This document shows, one piece after another, positions 19,401 through 24,347 of a stretch of DNA of 24,347 nt. Both the position numbers and the translations under genes were made by a program. Where the stretch lies: NCBI GenBank assembly GCA_002104985.1, contig MCGO01000373.1, forward strand, positions 1 to 24,347, in the 5' to 3' direction. Source of the stretch: Rhizoclosmatium globosum. Lineage: Eukaryota; Chytridiomycota; Chytridiomycetes; Chytridiales; Chytriomycetaceae. The stretch's first letter is position 1. The number at the start of each line of letters is the position of its first letter. The notes beneath the pieces were generated by a model. It did not search any database. It had not been told where the DNA came from and worked only from the letters and a program-made list of their open reading frames with translations.

Positions 19401-20661
19401 TATGACCTCCAAGATTCTGAACCAATCCTTCCAACGATTTCTTTTGATCCCCCGATAAGCCCTTCCCAAACCAAGAACCTGGCCACACCCGATCCAATAA
19501 AGCGTATGGATTCCTGGCTTCCAATGGAAACACAGCTCCCAGAGCCGCAACGCGATCCAACGCCGTCTCTGGAACACGAGGAAGCAATAAAGCACCAACA
19601 GAAGCAAGTTTCGGACTTGATGTATTGTTCCCATTGTTTTCAGCCGCAACAGCATTCACAGCTTGAATCGCGTCCTTTATACCACGCATGGTTTCAATAT
19701 CAGTGTCAGTGGCACGGAATGGGATGTATCTGACTTGAAAGCGGGATCTGAATGGTGGGTCGAGAGGGTTTCCAGGAAAGGGAGGAACGGGGAGGCCAAG
19801 TGCAATTACTTGAAAGTCGGGGTGTGCTCGGACGAGACCAAGTGCCGACATTTCGGCTTCAGTATGAGTTTTAAGGAGAGCGTCGTAACGGGATGGATGA
19901 ATAATGTGGCGACCGTCTTCTAAACTGTTGGAGGTATGAGTTCATGGAGACAAAAGGTAAGAACAGGAAACTCAACTCCATCTCACGATTTTCAAGCAAG
20001 TTATTTAAGACAGTCAACACGTTTCGCTCAGCGCGTTCAATGCCGTCGATAACGAGGACACGGCCGTTTATGGCAGCTTGAACAACAACCGAATCGTTCC
20101 ATTCCACCGATGGATTTCCGGAACTATCCCTTACAATTTCTCTGCGTTGTTTCAGATCTGATTCTGCGGACACGTCGCGGTGGAGCGAGATGTATTCCAT
20201 TTCTCTGTTTGTCAGGGCGAGGAAGTCAGCGACAAGATCGCGCTTCGATTTTGAAGGCGGCGGACCGAGGAGGAAGACGTCTTGTGGACCCATTTTAGTC
20301 TTTTGGATCAGGAACTCGAGCGAGTGGAGAGAGTGTTGCGGCAACGAGTTTGACAGCATTTGATTGGAGGGAAGAGGAACCTTTTCCGGGTGTTTGAGAG
20401 ACGAAAGCGGATTGACGGTGAGCGACGTGTTTCCGATTGAGATCTGAGTGTGTGTTGTGGGTGTTGTGGGTGGTGGTGGTGGTGGTGGGCCATGTGCGTT
20501 TGTGCTCTGACTCGATGCTGTTCGTTTGATGGAAGGATCAACGATGGTTTACTTTCGCTTCTGTCTCTTTCTTCAATATTTAGTCACTTACTCAAGAAAC
20601 CGCGCAATTGGTCGATTCTTCGGACAGCCGCGAGTGACGTTGTCGAAGGTGGCGCCTTCAT
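16091..20661 (-). CDS. VWA8: VWA8-like AAA+ ATPase with C-terminal von Willebrand A domain
   Basis: Six exons (20592-20661, 19977-20517, 19263-19924, 18571-19218, 17510-18513, 16091-17452) give 1428 residues in frame. Residues 1-23 are Arg- and Ser/Thr-containing without acids until Asp18, which fits a mitochondrial presequence. A Pro-rich linker (seven Pro) follows. AAA+ module 1 has a degenerate Walker A (GPPPSKSK, near 109) and LLENREMDLEDGR. Module 2 has GATGSGKKT near 460 with a weak Walker B (LNGVE). Module 3 has GNQGTGKNK near 797 and VDEAD. The VWA domain starts near 1235 with the MIDAS motif DVSGSM. Human VWA8, about 1905 residues, is a mitochondrial ATPase of poorly known function; this protein is shorter. 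Intron 18514-18570 is 57 nt with no stop, so its retention would keep the frame. The 3' end is duplicated at 23471-23795. Confidence 0.92.
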
Positions 20662-20935
20662 CGATCACGACTGAGTTGATAACTCGGGGATATCGGAACA
20701 ACTTCTTTTACTAATGTTATTGAAGGAAAGAGTGACAACCAATCGCCCAACTAAATAATTGGGAAAATATGGCAATCCTCAAAACGAAAATGTCATATAC
20801 ACAAATACCAGTAGTGATACACAGTGAAAGAAACATGTTGTTTGTTGTGGCTCAGCCGGAAGTCTTTCATTTCTTACGATGAATTCGCGATGAATTCGAT
20901 AAACCTCGCTTGATTCTCGCAATTGGAAATTAAAA
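20662..20935. promoter_or_regulatory. Divergent promoter region between VWA8 and the second CRN header
   Basis: 274 nt between two opposed start codons. A CCAAT motif lies at 20739-20743 and an inverted one at 20758-20762. An 11-nt direct repeat (GATGAATTCGC) lies at 20878-20898. Assignment as promoter is positional. Confidence 0.4.
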
Positions 20936-23428
20936 ATGTGGTTGGTTTTGTCCAATGACCCCTCACTCTCAGCTTTCGAAGTGGAGATTACGGATCCATC
21001 TGTTTCTGTCGATGGCGTTAAGAATGCAATTCGTGCAAGATGCAGTTTACAGAGCTCTGTTGGCCTCACCCTCGTCAGGATGCGTAAAGGGGACGTTGAT
21101 GGCCTCAAAGCAAAGGAATTGTTGGAACTCAATGATCTACTGATTTTGGATACGTATGGAACCTCTCCAGAGAACCAAGATGACAACAGTGCTGCATATG
21201 GCGCTACAGAGGGGCTCTGTATCTCAAAGGACAGTTTCACCTTCAAAGTTCGTATTTTCTTCACCCCCGTGTTTCGTCTGACTTGGTACACAGGTAATGA
21301 ATCCCATGGACCCTGTCTCCTTGTTTATCGCATCTCTTCCGGAAAGACGTGTTCATGTGTTAGTCTTAGTAGCTTCTCAAAGAGATCAGCCTGTTGATTC
21401 CAAGCGATTGAGAACCAGTTCCATCTCCGATATATCTGAAATATCGTCACTTGAAAATGTCATATCCGTGGATTGCGTCCTATCGACACAAGACAACCGT
21501 TTCTGCAGCCCAAAGCAAAAGAGATCAAATATGTTGGGGTTTTGTCTCTCGACCCTCACATAGATGAAAGTTTGGCCAAGTTTATGGCATTGGCAGTGTT
21601 TATGGAACAGGATCCTGCCATATTGGCCATCACGAATTGTATTCAAAAGTTGGAGCCCAGCGATGAAATTCCATTTGTGTTCGTCGAGGGATCGTCAGGA
21701 ACAGGAAAAACACAAACCGCATTGACTGTCACAGACTGTTATCGCAGACTGCACCTGCATTCTATTTTTTGTATAAGCCACCCACCAAACCCGTCCAAGC
21801 GATATACCAGAACTTCAGATCAATCACAACGTTTTTCCGCAACTGTGTCAAACTGGACGGCGCCTTTTATGAAAACAATCTGTCCCCCAGTTGTAATTTC
21901 TTGTCCGCCCAAGACCTCCACGTTTTTGGCTTTATTTACAACGTTTTGCTCTCGTGTGGAACAAGTAATCTATTCGCAACAAGTACAATCAGCGCAACAG
22001 TTGAAACCTTGTCTGGTGTCGCCCTTGGCAAATTTTTGGAGCAGTACATTTCGAAATTTGGTCGACCCACATTTATTATTGATGAGTGTAATATTGGGTC
22101 AACAGACGAAGAGCATCAGATGTTTCGGTTTGTTCGAAATACTTTTCGTTGCATGGCCTCGCACTTGTTTTGTTGGGAACAGACAGTCGCCTTGTTGAAG
22201 TGACAGACACCATTGGAAATTCAAGTCGCGCTGGAGGCTTTGCCGATTCTTGGTGCTTTGTATTCAACCAGCTCCCGCATTTGTGGGTGCCATCAATCAT
22301 CCTCCCTGCGAATATGCCGAGTGGTATCAAGAATATTATTTTGCATTCACGGCCGTGGTTTGCAGAAACTGCTGCAAAATATTGGAACAGTACTATGAAT
22401 CCGAACCTGGACGGTATGATATCTGCAGTGTACGCAAAAATCGTCGAGGATAAGAAAATATTCGATTATGACTTTGGAAACTTGGACAAATCAGGTTGTT
22501 CTTGGATAGTTCATATGTTGGGTCGGAGCATTCTGGTCTCATTCATCGCCACTTTGCACAAAGAATGGGTTGCCAAACTTTCTTTTAAGCAGCAGCATCA
22601 AGGTGGTAAGTGGATCATCAGAAGATTGGATTCCCGTCACTGTATTTCCACCTGTGGAAACTGATCCTCTATTGTATTTGAGCTTGACTGGATCATTGAA
22701 CAATCCAGCCTTTGTCAGTCAGAACAAAAGCGTTTCCATATCATTGGTTTTGGAACCAAGCGACAAACCTCCCCAGCAATCGACAATATAATCTGCAGTA
22801 TGAAAACGCCGCTCAAGCTGGGAATGATGGAAATCAATTGGAAACTTTGCTTGTAACTTGCGTATGTGTGGCGTCTCATTTTCATGGAGTGCAGGAATTT
22901 GCTGATGCCGTTCCTGAAAGAGCTTGTCTTTCACCTCCAATCGAAGCTTACTTACACTGCAACTGAAGTACATGACTACCAATCATTGCTTGCACCTATT
23001 AAATTGGTGAGATTCCGTTTCTTTCGTGTCCTGGCAGGAAGTGGCCTGATTTTGTGTTAATTCTGGGCTTTTTGGCACTCTACGACGAACAATGAACAAA
23101 GAAAAGATTGATCTCTTTGCATACGATGGAGTTCTTTCTGGTGAATGTAAGTATTATTTGTCTGATATTCCACACAACGTCATGGTTGGAATCTTGAATC
23201 GTACTCCTCAGAATCTAAGTTGCATATTGTTTTGGTACGATCTATGCAGTCGGAATACTTTACAAAGCATGCTTACTCGAATTGTGTAATTGGTAAAGTC
23301 GCGAATCTTTTGTCGTCTGTATGCTGGATACAGGTGCGAATCCTCTGAAAGTTGAGCAAGTAAAAGGTATTCCAAAACCAAGAATCGCTACAGGAGTTAT
23401 TTTGTTTATTGAATGTGCAAGAAATTAA
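20936..23428 (+). pseudogene. Second CRN-like copy: different header, frame-broken NTPase-nuclease body
   Basis: The header is encoded by exons 20936-21247 and 21294 to about 21480, joined in frame across a 46-nt intron. It looks like a classic ubiquitin-like CRN header: MWLVLSND start, SVDGVKNAI and a closing RRVHVLVLV. From 21482 the sequence becomes nearly identical to the body of the intact CRN, but in a different frame from the header. Further small indels break the body near 21732, 22155, 22478, 22560, 22730, 22893, 23010, 23058, 23208 and 23305, mostly one-base losses. The Walker A coding text is still present; no single frame spans the body. It could still make a header-only product. 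Alternatives are uncorrected assembly errors in a repeat, but about 30 substitutions argue for real divergence. Confidence 0.85.
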
Positions 23429-23795
23429 ACAAAAACTTGATGTTTCAAATTTGCCCTTAGAAGTACAGAATCAGTTACAATAGCTGAAAAAAGCTCCTTC
23501 ATGATACTCGGAATCTTGCTCGTATCCATCGCCAAGAATGCCTTCCCGCGTGGCAACTCTGAAACAGTTTTGCCGCCTCATTGCCCAAGCTGCCGATGAA
23601 AACGATTGTCGCATTCACTCGCTCAGTACTCTCCATGACCCTTCCAAGCTCAGAAGCCGTGATGCCATATCTCCTCAAGTTCGCATCCGACAACAGAATA
23701 ACGTGACATTCATCAGCTTCATCAGCCTCTTTCACCAGATCCGTGATGGGACGTTGCAACGCGTTGACAGTTTTGTTTCCAGCCCAACAGAATTG
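21482..23795. repeat. Duplicated segment, copy 2
   Basis: Direct repeat of 14093-16417. It covers the CRN body, the 42-nt spacer and the last part of VWA8, and ends at AGAATTG before unrelated sequence. The copies are about 5.1 kb apart, with the rest of VWA8 between them. Confidence 0.95.
23471..23795 (-). pseudogene. Duplicated fragment of the VWA8 3' end
   Basis: Corresponds to the last ~108 codons of VWA8, part of its VWA domain (DECHVILLSDANLRRYGI is kept). The upstream part of the gene is absent. A one-base loss near 23567 shifts the frame after GNEAAKL and another lies next to the former stop. There is no start or promoter. It travelled with the CRN body in the duplication. Confidence 0.9.
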
Positions 23796-24147
23796 GTTTT
23801 TTGAGTTCTTTTATTCGTGCATTGTTTGTTCTCACATTATCTAGCATCACCGAAGCTTTGTTGGCTGAGTTTTGGGTGGTGCTGGTGCACTGTTGCAGAT
23901 GTTATGGAACTTCGATTAAATGGATGTTTTACATCTTTGAGCTGACATTCTGGGTTTTTTTTTTTAAGACAATATATTTATTATAAAATTTTTGGTGTAG
24001 TAGATTGGTTCATTTACTGTGATGGTATAACAGTACTTTCTCGTAGCAATATCATAGTAACTTTAAGTTTAAAATCTGGTTTTTCAAATCTGCCTTTCCT
24101 TCCTCTTTCTCCTTCTTCTTTCTTCTTATAATAAATCCCAGAAAAAG
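23796..24147. other. Intergenic region before the RTF1-like gene
   Basis: 352 AT-rich nt with no convincing gene. A run of eleven T lies at 23955-23965, followed by an AT-rich stretch. It should hold the promoter of the downstream gene. Confidence 0.5.
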
Positions 24148-24347
24148 ATGGAGGAGGACTACGACAGTGACATTGACGACGAGCTCCTTGCGCTTGCCGG
24201 AGACAGCGGCGGGCGCAGCACATCCAAAGGCACGGGATCCAAGAAGTCGGCACCGGCAAAGAAGTGTTGTTGATTGAGTTGGTTGTCCAACCTGAGGCTA
24301 AAACTTTCCACTGTTTCAGACGGCGGCGCGACTCCGACGAAGACGAT
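24148..24347 (+). CDS. RTF1: Probable RTF1 (Paf1 complex subunit), 5' end only
   Basis: Exon 1 is 24148-24263 and exon 2 starts at 24320, joined in frame across a 56-nt intron (donor GTGTTG, acceptor TTTCAG). The first 48 residues are visible: an acidic start (MEEDYDSDIDDELLALAG), a Ser/Gly/Lys-rich stretch and then KRRRDSDEDD. An acidic DDELLALAG-type start followed by a basic patch and acidic Ser/Asp runs is typical of fungal and animal RTF1, which links the Paf1 complex to RNA polymerase II elongation and histone H2B ubiquitination. The diagnostic Plus3 domain lies outside the window, so the call rests on the N-terminus only. Confidence 0.55.

Noticed and set aside
21248..21480. An extra intron reconciling the second header with the body frame
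   Set aside because: No donor resembling the others (GTATGT, GTGAGT, GTTCGT) was found with an acceptor before 21482.
23955..23965. T11 run as the poly(A) scar of a retrotransposed copy
   Set aside because: It lies 160 nt beyond the right border, and the duplicated block spans two convergent genes plus their spacer, so it is not a cDNA copy.
1..24347. CRISPR arrays, tRNA or rRNA genes, transposase or reverse transcriptase genes
   Set aside because: None was seen on either strand; the window is eukaryotic nuclear DNA and the only large repeat is the CRN/VWA8 duplication.

Overview
The window reads as the nuclear genome of an early-diverging fungus, most likely a chytrid. The genes are dense and intron-rich. 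Most introns are 44-100 nt, with GT..AG ends and donors such as GTATGT, GTGAGT and GTAAGT. Surface proteins carry GPI-type tails. A Crinkler (CRN) type gene lies next to a VWA8-type AAA+ gene, a combination that fits chytrids better than Dikarya. The lineage is an inference; no marker gene fixes it.

Layout. 1-835 (-): tandem SH3 protein, running off the left edge. 873-1517 (-): coiled-coil protein with two membrane segments. 1680-3844 (-): cysteine-rich surface protein with an unresolved N-terminus. 4073-6479 (-): N-acetylglucosamine-6-phosphate deacetylase with an unusual N-terminal extension. 6644-10432 (+): a 1189-residue Ser/Thr/Pro-rich disordered protein, divergent from the deacetylase across a 164-nt shared promoter. 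10545-11900 (-): a double-psi beta-barrel (expansin-like) protein with one membrane segment. 12044-12962 (-): a small secreted GPI-type protein. 12963-13777: intergenic. 13778-16048 (+): an intact CRN-like protein with a header, a P-loop NTPase and a PD-(D/E)XK-like nuclease. 16091-20661 (-): VWA8-like protein in six exons. 20936-23428 (+): a second CRN copy with a different header and a frame-broken body. 23471-23795 (-): a duplicated fragment of the VWA8 3' end. 24148-24347 (+): start of a probable RTF1.

The main story is at the right-hand end. A block of about 2.3 kb (14093-16417) containing the CRN body and the last part of the neighbouring VWA8 gene is repeated at 21482-23795, upstream of VWA8. 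The left breakpoint falls at the CRN header/body border, so the second copy joins an unrelated header to nearly the same effector body. That copy has about ten frame-breaking small indels. The rest is a cell-surface and wall-related neighbourhood (chitin-sugar catabolism, expansin-like protein, GPI proteins) with no sign of one shared pathway. Several exons show a sharp switch from C-rich to G-rich on one strand, which gene structure does not explain.

Exon models were built by hand from splice signals and checked only for reading-frame consistency.
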